39,397 nt of DNA from Desulfococcaceae bacterium HSG9 (GCA_030378005.1 JAUCGF010000127.1:1-39397); one strand, 5' to 3'. Shown: positions 17,501 to 26,225, numbered from the stretch's first letter. Notes: generated by a model from the letters alone, not told the origin. Numbers and translations: made by a program.

Positions 17501-17575
17501 TGTCCTACCGGCGCGGCGTCATTAGCCCATTTTCGGGATAGCCAGATCAATGGGATGATTTTCAGGGCTGCGTAA
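14507..17575 (+). CDS. hdrA: Large duplicated HdrA (flavin/iron-sulfur, electron-bifurcating type)
   Basis: A 1022-residue protein consisting of two HdrA-like FAD modules in tandem. The first has the dinucleotide fold ITVVGGGIAGIQAAL (13-27), the conserved CSACMLGPK, and clusters CVSCGLCADKCP (114-125) and CRFFTKGKCRICEKLCP. The second Rossmann segment KALVIGGGLAGLTAAVAIAE is near residue 599. Two C-terminal ferredoxin motifs, CRGCGECEKTC (about 954) and CTGCGACNSACP (about 988), complete it. Methanogen HdrA is about 650 residues, so this is the long form found in sulfate reducers. No MvhD, FrhB or Flox partner is encoded next to it. Confidence 0.93.
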   Translation: MNPISESPSKIGAITVVGGGIAGIQAALDMADTGYKVYLVEEKPAIGGVMAQLDKTFPTNDCSACMLGPKLVELDNHANIEILAYTDVLNLEGTPGHFRLTLKRKARAVDPEKCVSCGLCADKCPTRVSNVFNAGLNQRKAIYLPYPQALPLTYTIDKEKCRFFTKGKCRICEKLCPNKAIAFDQKDETVYIEAGAVILAGGFEPFDARLKAEYGYGLWPDVITSLEYERILSASGPFQGHIRRMSDDRKPRRIAWIQCVGSRDQRGHAYCSSVCCMYAAKQAMITKEHHSDIETTIFYIDFRAHGKGFDRFYERSESENGVRYIRSMISRVVPNPEDDTLQISYNDPAHGLKEACFDMVVLSIGLSPNKAALKLAERIGIQLNPHGFCEVNLLNTVVTSRPGVFACGGMQGPKNIPDAVQQAGSAASQAMALLSDVRGSLTVTPTLPTERDIAGESPRIGVFVCHCGINIAGVVDVQAVSDYAATLPKVAYSTHCMFACSSDQQQEIRHAIEKHRLNRVVVASCTPRTHEPLFRDTIRQAGLNPYLFELANIREHDAWVHRNQPESATHKAKNLVAMSVARAILLEPLYAIDYETVQKALVIGGGLAGLTAAVAIAEQGFPVALIERSSELGGNARTLFFTEDGASPAHHVETLVQQVENQPLITVFTNAEIVSFMGSCGQFTTQITTAGESQTIAHGVTLLAIGGEEYKPAEYFYGRHPNVVTQREFESMLMHQPDDARRLKHVVMIQCVGSREPENLYCSRVCCTAALKNSLEIKALNPDVQVSVLYRDIRSHSFRETVYLKARKQGIRFFRFKQELKPEVTVNLADSETDSDQGRLGITLFDDQLQSHVQLEADLLVLSAAIRPVRTSEQLAETMRLPLDQDGFFMEVHPKLKPLDSPTAGVFLCGLAQGPKFAAETIIQARGAVSRALAVLSKNTMTADGMITHVDSHLCRGCGECEKTCLFEAIKVTEMENGRQAAVVTATVCTGCGACNSACPTGAASLAHFRDSQINGMIFRAA

Positions 17576-17707
17576 TCAGTGCCGGAAGCTTTTTAACAAA
17601 ATGTAAATCAGGGTGTGATGAAGGGCGGGATAGAACTTTTTTCAATTGGTGGAAGCGGCTCATAACGAATATGGCCGCCCTCAATAATACGAAGCTGTAT
17701 TGATAAA

Positions 17708-17989
17708 TCAGTACCTTCTTTTGCGGAATTTGCGCTTGGAACGTTTTCCGCCCGGATCAGCCGGATTCACCTTGATATTGCTTCCTTCAATACGCTTGCC
17801 GTTTAAATTTTTGATTGCCTGATCGGCTTCCGAGTTGCTCGGCATTTCGATGAAGCCGAAGCCCTTTGGACGGTTGGTGTATCGATCTATAATGACTTTA
17901 GCGCTTTTAACTTCGCCAAACTCGGAAAACAATTCGTTCAGGCTATCTGAGGTAACGCTATCGGCCAAATGACCCACATAGATATTCAT
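17708..17989 (-). CDS. RRM-type RNA-binding protein
   Basis: A 93-residue protein with one RNA recognition motif: RNP2 NIYVGHLA at residues 2-9 and RNP1 KGFGFIEM around residue 43, followed by a short basic tail (GGKRSKRKFRKRRY). The start is the ATG at 17989 with AAGGAGG nearby; a longer frame upstream lacks these signals. Small bacterial RRM proteins of this kind bind RNA and are often cold-induced. It lies directly downstream of, and in the same direction as, a cold-shock gene, with a terminator between them. Confidence 0.93.
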   Translation of the reverse strand: MNIYVGHLADSVTSDSLNELFSEFGEVKSAKVIIDRYTNRPKGFGFIEMPSNSEADQAIKNLNGKRIEGSNIKVNPADPGGKRSKRKFRKRRY

Positions 17990-18051
17990 TAAAACCCCTC
18001 CTTTTCTTTTTTGGGCTATCGTAACGTCGAACATTTAATGAAACACCGATG

Positions 18052-18088
18052 AAAAAAAAGGGCGCCTCATCACTACAAGGCGCCCTTA
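18052..18088 (-). terminator. Intrinsic terminator of the cold-shock gene
   Basis: GGGCGCC, a 12-base loop and GGCGCCC form a strong stem (18060-18085), followed on the minus strand by eight T. It separates the cold-shock gene from the RRM gene. Confidence 0.88.
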
Positions 18089-18108
18089 CTTTATTACGAA
18101 ACAAAAAT

Positions 18109-18309
18109 CTAGCTCACGGTGACATTTACAGCGGCAGGACCTTTTTGTCCCTGCTCAATATCAAATGTAACCCGATCACCTTCATTGAGGGATTTAAAAC
18201 CGCTTGCGTTGATGCCCGAATGATGAACAAATACATCCGGCCCGTCTTCCTGCTCAATAAATCCAAATCCTTTGCGGTCATTAAACCACTTAACAATTCC
18301 ACTAGCCAT
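18109..18309 (-). CDS. Cold-shock protein, CspA family
   Basis: A 66-residue OB-fold protein with the standard nucleic-acid motifs: KGFGFIEQ (RNP1) and VFVHHS (RNP2), start MASGIVKWFND. It acts as a single-stranded RNA/DNA chaperone. AAGGAGG lies upstream of the ATG. The 5' region (18310-18480) is long enough for a structured leader, with AACCATTCTTTTGGTT as a small inverted repeat at about 18450-18465, but I cannot show thermosensing. Confidence 0.95.
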   Translation of the reverse strand: MASGIVKWFNDRKGFGFIEQEDGPDVFVHHSGINASGFKSLNEGDRVTFDIEQGQKGPAAVNVTVS

Positions 18310-18579
18310 AACAACATCCTCCTTGTATAAAAAATTCTAAATGTCTCAGACTGAAGGATGTCTCATAACTTGATTTTTCCTACAGAACGAAACTGTTCCA
18401 TCTGTTTTAGCATGAAACCATTTGATTGTCGTTTACAATAACCATTCTTTTGGTTAAATGCAAGACAATTAATCCAATGCCACCACACATTTTTTTTTAA
18501 GTGGGAAATCTGTCCGAAATTTGAGCTGAAATTGCGCACTCTATACTCAAAAAAGTGTTGCGTGGGAAATAAAAGATGT

Positions 18580-19224
18580 CTAAAATTCCTTTAAAAACCG
18601 CTCCGCCTCTTTGATCGACCGGTTCATATCCGTTATTAAAGATTCGACTTCGGTTTCAATGGAACCGACTTCACGTTTCAATGCACCAATAGCGCGGGCA
18701 TTGAGATTATGTTTCATATATAAAACATAATTGTTCAGATTTTTTAACACCGGTTTCATACTGTCCTCAGCTTTGGTCATGGATTGATGCAGCCGATTGT
18801 ATCTTTTGCGCGTGTCTCTAAGCGCAGTTTTACTTTGCGTGCGCATCTGTGAGTTGGTGATCATACCGATTTCTTTATCCCACTCCTGAAACAAATCTGA
18901 CGCAATACTTTCCACCTTTTCGATCCTGTCACTTACATCATCAGCGCGTTCCTCGCACTCTTCATAATCAGATGACAGATTTTTATAAAATTCTTCAAGT
19001 TTCCCTCCATCAAATCCGTAAATCTGTTTAATTTTGTCAAGTGTGCTTTGAAATTGCTCCGAAGCTTCCTTCTGATCGGTGCGGGCATCCTCTACCTCTT
19101 CTTTCAGCAAATGGCGTTTTTCTTTACCCATTTTTTCCCAAGCAGCATAGTAGGCTTTTTGACATCCGCCCAACGCCAGTGTAACAAAAATAGCGCATAC
19201 AATCAGCTTGATTCCCAATTTCAT
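18580..19224 (-). CDS. DUF2959-type lipoprotein
   Basis: A 214-residue protein beginning at the ATG at 19224 (AAGGAGG upstream), with a lipoprotein signal ending in the lipobox LGGC. The mature part begins QKAYYAAWEKMGKEKRHLL and continues EEVEDARTDQKEASEQFQSTL, then FDGGKLEEFYKNLSSDYEE. This pattern is that of the DUF2959 family, largely helical. The remainder is charged and coiled-coil-like. The family's function is unknown. It stands alone, upstream of the cold-shock gene in the same direction. Confidence 0.82.
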   Translation of the reverse strand: MKLGIKLIVCAIFVTLALGGCQKAYYAAWEKMGKEKRHLLKEEVEDARTDQKEASEQFQSTLDKIKQIYGFDGGKLEEFYKNLSSDYEECEERADDVSDRIEKVESIASDLFQEWDKEIGMITNSQMRTQSKTALRDTRKRYNRLHQSMTKAEDSMKPVLKNLNNYVLYMKHNLNARAIGALKREVGSIETEVESLITDMNRSIKEAERFLKEF

Positions 19225-19390
19225 TTGTACCTCCTTTTTATGAAAAATTCTGATTTTTTTATTCATACCATGGTGTTTAAATAACGCGTTTTTAAATGAA
19301 CCGCGTTACCGACTAACCCATTTAATGATAAATATAAGCGACGCTGTCAAGGAAAGAAATAATTAAAAAAACTGATTACGCGTTATTCGC

Positions 19391-19419
19391 TTGACAAGCG
19401 CCATTTTATTCCATATAAT
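19391..19419 (+). promoter_or_regulatory. Consensus sigma-70 promoter of ssrA
   Basis: TTGACA, exactly 17 bases, then TATAAT: a perfect match to both hexamers with optimal spacing. Transcription would start near 19426, giving a tmRNA precursor with about 34 bases of 5' leader to be removed by RNase P. Confidence 0.92.
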
Positions 19420-19459
19420 TTATTTAATCTTAGTGGTATTTTATCAAACTAATTAATTG

Positions 19460-19814
19460 GGGGGCGAAACGGCTTCGACGGGGATATAGAAACTCCGGCT
19501 GCATATCGAGTGCCTGCTAACTCGTAAAAATGGTGGGAAAATATATAATCGCAGATGATTATGAATATGCCCTGGCCGCTTAAATAGGCCAGCGTTCTGC
19601 CGGGTTTTTCCCGCGTATCCGGTAAGAGCGTCGACTAGCGGGATAGCGTTTATTGGCTTGCCTGTAACCGAAAACGCGAAACTTTCGCAGGCTAGTCTTA
19701 GCGGAATCCAGCCTGAAGGAGTCTTACAAGGCGAAATTTAAAATTCAGGATAAATATGTAGATGCCCGAGCGGAATATTTTCGGACGCGGGTTCGACTCC
19801 CGCCGCCTCCACCA
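19460..19814 (+). ncRNA. ssrA: tmRNA (transfer-messenger RNA)
   Basis: It begins GGGGGCGAAACGGCTTCGAC and ends GGTTCGACTCCCGCCGCCTC then CACCA; GGGGGCG pairs with CGCCTCC as the acceptor stem and the T-arm loop is TTCGACTC. The CCA is encoded. The tag frame at 19551-19583 reads GCA GAT GAT TAT GAA TAT GCC CTG GCC GCT TAA, giving ADDYEYALAA, a normal proteolysis tag ending in ALAA. It rescues stalled ribosomes together with SmpB (not in the window). Confidence 0.97.
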
Positions 19815-19990
19815 GACAATTAAATCAATATATTATGTTCAAATAAAGCGTCCAATATTTTTAATTGTGGCTAGTTGGATATTTTATTTCTTTTTTAAAT
19901 CCAGATTCAAAGGCCGAGCCATCCTTTCGGGGTAAGAACAAATTTTGAGCATACTCGAAAAATTATTCCAATCCCGTCTTTATCTTGACC

Positions 19991-20605
19991 TTATCCTACT
20001 CCGCAAAGCTTAACATCAATACTGTCAATACCTCCTTTTCCATCACCTTCATAAATAAGTATATATTTAACCGTATCGCCTGATGATAAATTAAATTCGG
20101 TTACACTCGCAGTGTGAGTATATGATTTAAACGTAGTATGACTTACTGTATCATTGACTATAATGCCAAATTCGCTATCACCCATGATATTTGCACATTG
20201 ATTCAGGCATACCGGCACCCCAATACCCACCCACAGGCTGGTTGTCAGCGGCACCTTCAACCATGACAGTGATACCAGCAGACGAAGGTCCCGGATCATG
20301 GATTACTCCCAAAGCGATATAATTTTCAGTGTCATTCCAAAACTGAGCCAACGCTTTATATCCGGTTCCGTTGCCATTAGTGCCATTAGCGCCTGTGTCG
20401 GCAATCGCTCTTTTGAAGTTACGCCTGCCGTATAGTTGTCGGTACCCTGTCCCCAGGCTGTTTGAGATACTCTGACGCCACCCACAGTCACCACGGTTTT
20501 TTCAGCATTAATTGATGACGTCAGTTTGGCGCCACAAATAGGCGCTAAAAGAAATAGTGAAACCATAATGACGAATAACGTAATAAAAAACTTTCTTTTC
20601 AGCAT
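19991..20605 (-). pseudogene. Unknown secreted protein broken by two frameshifts
   Basis: The start at 20605 (AAAGGGAGG upstream) gives a signal peptide MLKRKFFITLFVIMVSLFLL followed by APICGA. The sensible reading then moves to a second frame with TGYKALAQFWNDTENYIALG and HDPGPSSAGITVMVEGAADN, and to a third frame with GVPVCLNQCANIMGDSEFG through DSIDVKLCGVG. The shifts fall near 20400-20420 and 20165-20225. All three parts have similar beta-rich, Gly/Asn/Thr-rich character, which supports one original protein of about 200 residues. I do not recognise the family. Two sequencing errors are possible but less likely. Confidence 0.6.
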
Positions 20606-20747
20606 ACTCAACCTCCCTTTCATTTATGTGTGAATAACAGTTCGTAAGGAAACTCACCAATTATTATAAAACGATAAAACGATTTTGTAAATTATTCTAC
20701 AAGTCAGCAAAAGTGTAAACTGCCTTTTAGCTTCTATTTCAGCATTT

Positions 20748-21257
20748 CTAATCATCAAAATCCCTGAAAATAAAATAAAAAATAAAAATCGTTATACCAA
20801 TTGTAATAGCGCTATCAGCGATATTAAAGGTCGGCCAATGGAAACTGCCGATATAAACATCAAGAAAATCAACAACGTTGCCAAAACGGAGGCGGTCGAT
20901 CATATTGCCGATAGCGCCTCCAAAAATCAAGGCAAGCCCAGATGCCAGCACGGGTTTGGTTTTAGGCGTGGTTTTATAAAAATAAAAAACCAAAGCGGTT
21001 GCCAAGGCCGACACAAAGATAAATAAAACATTGCGTACAACGGAACTTTGGTCCGCCATAAACCCGAAAGCACCACCCTGATTGCGTACATGGATAATAT
21101 TAAAAAATCCTGGAATAACCGTAATTCCTTCACCATGTAAACGGTATAAAGGGATTTTTTTTAATATCAGCGCCTTGGTTACCTGATCTGAAATAACGAT
21201 CAAACCGGAGATACAAAGCAGGCGGGTGTATTTATTTTTTAAATTTAAAAAGGACAT
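20748..21257 (-). CDS. lspA: Lipoprotein signal peptidase (signal peptidase II)
   Basis: A 169-residue inner-membrane aspartic protease that removes signal peptides from lipoproteins. The start at ATG 21257 (MSFLNLKNKYTRLL) is preferred over longer frames because it places the first transmembrane helix normally and has GGATGAG upstream. The conserved blocks are present: VISDQVTKALI, IIHVRNQGGAFGF, GNMIDRLRFGNVVDFLDV with the first catalytic Asp, and NIADSAITIG with the second. It starts 25 bases after the ileS stop, the common ileS-lspA operon. Confidence 0.96.
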   Translation of the reverse strand: MSFLNLKNKYTRLLCISGLIVISDQVTKALILKKIPLYRLHGEGITVIPGFFNIIHVRNQGGAFGFMADQSSVVRNVLFIFVSALATALVFYFYKTTPKTKPVLASGLALIFGGAIGNMIDRLRFGNVVDFLDVYIGSFHWPTFNIADSAITIGITIFIFYFIFRDFDD

Positions 21258-21282
21258 CTCATCCGTTCCGGATTTGAAAAAT

Positions 21283-24084
21283 TTATTCAATAACAGCCAA
21301 CGCATCAGTGCATCGTTCACAAATCGTCGGATGATCGGAATCAGCACCAACCGATGAATCATAGATCCAGCAGCGTTCGCATTTTGCTCCCGGAGCGGCT
21401 TGTATGTGAATTTTTAGACCTTCAATTTCATCACTTTCAAAGGCGTCCTCTAAGGCTTGCTCTTGAACGAGCCTTACTTCAGACACGATAAAAACGGAAC
21501 GCAGTTCATCAGCATATTCACGCAGTTGATCATACAACGCGGAAGGCGCGCTGATGGTTACGCTGGCATCCAATGGGTGGCCGATCAATTTTGCGGCGCG
21601 GGCTTTTTCAAGCGCTTGGGTGACTTCAGCACGCACTTCTAACACTTGGGCCCATTTATTAGCCAGTTTTGAGTTTTGCCATTCAGGATTCACTGAAGGC
21701 AGGGGCATCAGATGAACGCTTTCCTTAATTTTCGCATTAGTATCCGGCATATAACGCCAAATCTCTTCAGCAGTAAAAACAAATATCGGTGCCATCAGAC
21801 GTACAACGGCATCTAATATTATGTGTATTGCTGTTTGCGCGCTGCGCCGTTCGTCAGACCGAGGCGGTGAAGTATATAATCGGTCTTTGAGGATATCCAA
21901 ATAAAAAGCGGAAAGATCGAGCGTGCAATAATTATAAAGCCCATGATAAACCGTATGAAATTCATAAGATTCAAAGGCGGCTCGCGCTTTGGCAATTAAT
22001 TCATTCAATCGGATCAGCGCGTATTGGTCAATATCCTGCATTTGGGAATAGGCGACAGCATCAGTCAGCGGGTTAAAATCATACAGATTACTTAATAAAA
22101 ATTTGCAGGTGTTGCGTATCTTTTTGTAGGCGTCAGTCAGTTGTTTTAAAATATTGGGCGAGATACGAATATCATCCCGGTAATCCGAAGCGGAAACCCA
22201 GAGCCTTAATATTTCAGCACCGTATTGTTTAATCACCTTTTCTGGTGCGATGACATTGCCCACCGATTTGGACATTTTCATCCCTTTTTCATCAACCACA
22301 AAACCGTGTGTCAGCACGGCTTTATATGGCGCCTGGCCCCGAAGTCCCACCGCAGTCAAAAGAGCGCTGTGAAACCAGCCGCGATGTTGGTCGCTGCCTT
22401 CCAAATAAAGATCGGCAGGCCATTGCAAATAGGGGCGTTGTTCAAGCACGGCGGCGTGGCTGACGCCGGAATCAAACCATACATCCAGAATGTCGGTTTC
22501 CTTGACAAATTGATCGGAACCGCATTTTTCACAAACTGCGTTATCTTCCAACAGTTCATCAGTGTCTTTGTCAAACCATACATCGGCTCCATGTTTTTCA
22601 AACAATGAATACAAGCGGTCAATAATTTGAGGGTTGATATGAATCGTTTCACATTCAGCGCAATAAAAGACCGCAATAGGCACGCCCCAAGCACGCTGCC
22701 GGGAAACACACCAGTCAGGACGGTTTTCAATCATACCATAGATTCGTTCCCGGCCCCAGTGCGGAATCCATTCGACGCGGTCGATTTCTTGCAACGCTTT
22801 TTTTCTTAAACCGCCTTTTTCCATAGAGATAAACCATTGCGGCGTGGCGCGGAAAATAACCGGCTTTTTACAGCGCCAGCAATGTGGGTAGGAGTGAGTC
22901 ATTGATTCACTGCCAGCCAAAACGTTTCGCTCCGCCAGTTCGTCAATAATAACCTGATTGGCTTTGAAAACAAATTGACCCGCAACAAAATCAACTTCAT
23001 CCGTAAAACAACCGCGATCATCAACAGGGGAATAGACATCCAGGCCATACTTCAGGCCGACTTCATAATCCTCTCCACCATGTCCCGGTGCGGTGTGAAC
23101 ACAACCAGTGCCGGCTTCAAGGGTAACATGATCACCTAAAATCAGCAGAGATTCACGATCATGGAGCGGATGACGGCATTTTTTATGTTCCAGACCGGCG
23201 GCATCAAAATCACCTAAAAACGTATAATCTTTGCAACCAAAAAACTCCAGGCAGTTTTCCGCCAGTTCACGCGCCAGGATTAAAACTTCGCCGTTTTTTG
23301 TGTCAACCGCGGTGTAGGTATATTGCGGATGAAGCGCGATAGCCAAGTTAGCCGGAATCGTCCAGGGCGTCGTCGTCCAAATCACTACATAAACTTTCTG
23401 ATCGGACAACTCTGGAATCACATCGCTTACATCGTCAGCAAGCGGAAATTTGACAAATATGGATGGCGTGGATTCATCTTTATATTCAATTTCCGCTTCA
23501 GCCAGGGCGGTCTTGCAACTGCAACACCAATAAATCGGTTTTTTACTGCGAAAAAGATCGCCTTTTAAAGCGAATTGGCCGCATTCACGCGCAATAATAG
23601 CTTCATATTTATAATTCATGGTGAGATAGGGGTTTTCCCATTCACCCATAACACCGAGGCGCTTAAATTCTTCGCGTTGGATGTCAATAAATTTTTCAGC
23701 GTAAGATCGGCATTTTTTACGAACATCTGTTTGCGACATGCCGGCTTTGGCAGCCCCCAATTCCTTATCAACATTATGTTCGATTGGCAGCCCGTGGCAA
23801 TCCCATCCGGGCACATACACGGCATCAAAACCGACCATCTGACGGGAGCGTACAATGATATCTTTTAAAATTTTGTTCAACGCGGTACCGATATGGATAT
23901 GGCCGTTGGCATAAGGAGGGCCGTCGTGGAGAATGAATTTATCGTTGCCCGCAGAATTTTCTCTGAGCTTTTCATATAAGCGGCCGGAATCCCAATGTGC
24001 CAACTGCTCGGGTTCGCGTTTCACCAAGCTTGCTTTCATCGGGAATTTCGTGGATGGCAGATTAAGCGTTTTTTTATAGTTCAT
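21283..24084 (-). CDS. ileS: Isoleucyl-tRNA synthetase
   Basis: A 933-residue class I aminoacyl-tRNA synthetase. It shows the HIGH motif as PYANGHIHIG (about 58-67), the KMSKS loop GMKMSKSVGN (about 600), an editing domain with TTTPWTIPANLAIALHP, and a C-terminal zinc finger CERCWIYDS...CERC. The ATG at 24084 has GGAGG at ideal spacing; a TTG twelve bases upstream lies in that ribosome-binding site and is rejected. Length is normal. It is cotranscribed with lspA from a good promoter at 24119-24147. Confidence 0.98.
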   Translation of the reverse strand: MNYKKTLNLPSTKFPMKASLVKREPEQLAHWDSGRLYEKLRENSAGNDKFILHDGPPYANGHIHIGTALNKILKDIIVRSRQMVGFDAVYVPGWDCHGLPIEHNVDKELGAAKAGMSQTDVRKKCRSYAEKFIDIQREEFKRLGVMGEWENPYLTMNYKYEAIIARECGQFALKGDLFRSKKPIYWCCSCKTALAEAEIEYKDESTPSIFVKFPLADDVSDVIPELSDQKVYVVIWTTTPWTIPANLAIALHPQYTYTAVDTKNGEVLILARELAENCLEFFGCKDYTFLGDFDAAGLEHKKCRHPLHDRESLLILGDHVTLEAGTGCVHTAPGHGGEDYEVGLKYGLDVYSPVDDRGCFTDEVDFVAGQFVFKANQVIIDELAERNVLAGSESMTHSYPHCWRCKKPVIFRATPQWFISMEKGGLRKKALQEIDRVEWIPHWGRERIYGMIENRPDWCVSRQRAWGVPIAVFYCAECETIHINPQIIDRLYSLFEKHGADVWFDKDTDELLEDNAVCEKCGSDQFVKETDILDVWFDSGVSHAAVLEQRPYLQWPADLYLEGSDQHRGWFHSALLTAVGLRGQAPYKAVLTHGFVVDEKGMKMSKSVGNVIAPEKVIKQYGAEILRLWVSASDYRDDIRISPNILKQLTDAYKKIRNTCKFLLSNLYDFNPLTDAVAYSQMQDIDQYALIRLNELIAKARAAFESYEFHTVYHGLYNYCTLDLSAFYLDILKDRLYTSPPRSDERRSAQTAIHIILDAVVRLMAPIFVFTAEEIWRYMPDTNAKIKESVHLMPLPSVNPEWQNSKLANKWAQVLEVRAEVTQALEKARAAKLIGHPLDASVTISAPSALYDQLREYADELRSVFIVSEVRLVQEQALEDAFESDEIEGLKIHIQAAPGAKCERCWIYDSSVGADSDHPTICERCTDALAVIE

Positions 24085-24118
24085 GGTTTCCTCCAATTTA
24101 TATTAATTTAAACTAGCA

Positions 24119-24147
24119 ATTTTAGTTGTTTTTCCAGAAATTGTCAA
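24119..24147 (-). promoter_or_regulatory. Sigma-70 promoter for ileS-lspA
   Basis: On the minus strand TTGACA (24147-24142), 17 bases, then TAAAAT (24124-24119), about 35 bases before the ileS start codon. A full -35 match and 5/6 at -10. Confidence 0.78.
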
Positions 24148-24224
24148 GGTGTAAAATTAAAATCGGATAAGGACAAACAAACTTTGATTATAAGAAAAAA
24201 TTGGCTAGCGGTATAAACTGAGAC

Positions 24225-24291
24225 AAAAATCGGGTTTCTGAAACGAAGAAAAATTATGGGGGTTACAAAGTTTGAGAAACCCGATTTTTTA
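24225..24291. repeat. Inverted repeat in the divergent ileS / response-regulator interval
   Basis: AAAAATCGGGTTTCT (24225-24239) pairs exactly with AGAAACCCGATTTTT (24275-24289) across a 35-base spacer, with an A-run before and a T-run after. It looks like a terminator but stands between two divergent gene starts, so a regulatory or remnant role is possible. Confidence 0.55.
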
Positions 24292-24512
24292 TCTGTCACC
24301 TTGTGTTAATAACCGAAAAATGCAAATCATACGAGATAAACCGTTTGCGCCATCGCATTTAAGATTGACATAAACGCTGATATTCTATAATGCTTCTGCG
24401 AAAGGAAAATAACTCGTTAAAAATTTTCGGATTATTCCTTCCACGAGATACTATCTATATTCTATATTTCCAATTTTTATATTTCCTTTTAACATGTAAG
24501 CAGAGGCATCCC

Positions 24513-26225
24513 ATGAGCGCATTGCAGGACACCGGAACAAACAAACCGGCAAATATTTTAGTTGTGGACGACGATCTCATCATAAGGTCTTTGCTAAAGC
24601 GCGTGTTGTCAAAGGCGGGGTTTAACGTTTTTCTGGCTGAAAACGGCAAAGTGGCGATTGATGAGCATCTTTCCGAAGAAATCGGCGCTGTCCTGCTTGA
24701 TCTCCAGATGCCCGTTATGGGGGGAATGGAATGTCTGCGTTATATAAATAAGCATTATCCGGATTTAGCGCCTATTATGCTCACCGCCAACGAAGAAGTT
24801 ACCAATGCGGTGGAAGCGATGAAATACGGCGCCTTTGATTACGTTATCAAACCGTTTAAATCCAAGCAACTGGTTGCTTTGGCCCAAAGAGCCTTTCAAA
24901 CCTATACACAGACAAAACGTCTTCGCAAGGTTGAAGCCGAGTTAATCGACGCTCGTGAAAATGAAATCTTTATTGCTTCCAAAATTCAAAGGTCACTTTT
25001 GTTGGGACGGCCGCCTGAAGATATTAAAGGATTGAAAATTAACGCATTGACGATTCCATCCCAAAAAGTTGACGGTGATTTCATCGACTTTTTTAAGTTA
25101 GATGATCATACTGTGGATGTGGTTGTCGCTGATGTGATGGGCAAAGGACTTTTATCGGCTTTTTTCGGAGCTGCTATGAAAAGCCACTTTTTACGCGCCC
25201 TGCACGAATTGACAATTGACGCGGTGGAATGCGGAATGATAGATGACCAATGTATGCTTCAAGAAGATTCTTTCCATTTACCGCAGCCGCAAGATATTAT
25301 CACGCGTGTTCAAGCACGGATGATCAGGAACCTGGAAGAACTTGAATCTTTTGTCACCTTATGCTATGCGCGCTTCGATATGGTTCAGCAAACGATCTGT
25401 TTCGTTGACTGCGGCCATGTGCGCACAATTCACTATAAAGCTGCATCTGGTGAGGTTGATTTGTTACAAGGCATTAATATGCCGCTCGGCTTTCCCGAAA
25501 TCGATCCGTTTATCCAATTTTCAGTGCCATTTAAAGAGGGAGATCTTTTTTTCTTTTATTCAGATGGCTTGACCGAAAATCGTAATCCTGCTAATGAGAT
25601 GTACGATGAAGATCGTTTGGTGAATTTTATCAAATTGCATGGTTATCTTGAACCGGAAATAATCATTGAGAGTGCGTATGCTGAGATGGTTGCCTTTGCC
25701 GATTCCAAAACATTTGATGATGATTTCACTTGCGTTGCTGTCAAAATAGATCAAAAACAAGCATACACGCAATTGAATGCCCAAGCGATTCTGGAAATCA
25801 AAAGTGATTTGAAAGAATTGGCGCGCGTAAGATTTTTTATACGCAAGTTTTGTGAAAATGTGCCAGACTCTCTTTTAGAACCCAAGCGAATTGATATGTT
25901 AGAAGTCGCTGTAACGGAAGTCGCGACTAATATTATCAGGCATGCCTACGCAGGCCGCACTGATGAAGTGATTCAGATTAAAGCGCAGATGGCTGAGGAT
26001 AAAATTATCCTGTTGTTCTATGACTGGGGGCCGCAAGGTTTTGATCCACAATCAGTGCCACCTTTACAAAATATTAGTAAAATGGCGATCAAAGACCTTC
26101 CCGAAGGCGGCATGGGATGTTATATTATCGCCCAGTCAGTTGATGAAGTGGAATATTCACGCAACCAAAAGGGAAAAAATTGCACCTCCCTGAAAATTAT
26201 TTTGGCCCCTGAGACTAACGATTAA
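24513..26225 (+). CDS. Response regulator - SpoIIE/PP2C phosphatase - HATPase (RsbU/RsbW-like) fusion
   Basis: A 570-residue three-domain signalling protein starting at ATG 24513 (AGAGG upstream). Residues 12-125 form a receiver domain with phospho-acceptor D63 in LLDLQMP, T91 and K113. Residues about 160-405 are a SpoIIE-type Ser/Thr phosphatase with KVDGDFIDFF, VVVADVMGKGLLSAFFG and FDDDFTCVAV metal ligands. The C-terminal 140 residues are a GHKL ATPase with N-box EVAVTEVATNIIRHAY, DWGPQGFDP and GGMGCYIIAQ, like anti-sigma kinases RsbW/SpoIIAB. The next gene is its obvious partner, a STAS antagonist. Both the kinase and phosphatase of a partner switch are thus on one chain under receiver control. 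Confidence 0.93.
   Translation: MSALQDTGTNKPANILVVDDDLIIRSLLKRVLSKAGFNVFLAENGKVAIDEHLSEEIGAVLLDLQMPVMGGMECLRYINKHYPDLAPIMLTANEEVTNAVEAMKYGAFDYVIKPFKSKQLVALAQRAFQTYTQTKRLRKVEAELIDARENEIFIASKIQRSLLLGRPPEDIKGLKINALTIPSQKVDGDFIDFFKLDDHTVDVVVADVMGKGLLSAFFGAAMKSHFLRALHELTIDAVECGMIDDQCMLQEDSFHLPQPQDIITRVQARMIRNLEELESFVTLCYARFDMVQQTICFVDCGHVRTIHYKAASGEVDLLQGINMPLGFPEIDPFIQFSVPFKEGDLFFFYSDGLTENRNPANEMYDEDRLVNFIKLHGYLEPEIIIESAYAEMVAFADSKTFDDDFTCVAVKIDQKQAYTQLNAQAILEIKSDLKELARVRFFIRKFCENVPDSLLEPKRIDMLEVAVTEVATNIIRHAYAGRTDEVIQIKAQMAEDKIILLFYDWGPQGFDPQSVPPLQNISKMAIKDLPEGGMGCYIIAQSVDEVEYSRNQKGKNCTSLKIILAPETND

Noticed and set aside
19815..19900. Intrinsic terminator of ssrA
   Set aside because: Only a weak TCCAA/TTGGA pairing precedes the T-rich stretch; not convincing enough to list.
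22225..23868. Several plus-strand frames of 80-130 codons
   Set aside because: They are antisense shadows of ileS, which is continuous and has all family motifs.
24225..24291. Terminator of the gene at 24513
   Set aside because: It lies upstream of that gene and also upstream of ileS, so it cannot terminate either; kept only as an inverted repeat.
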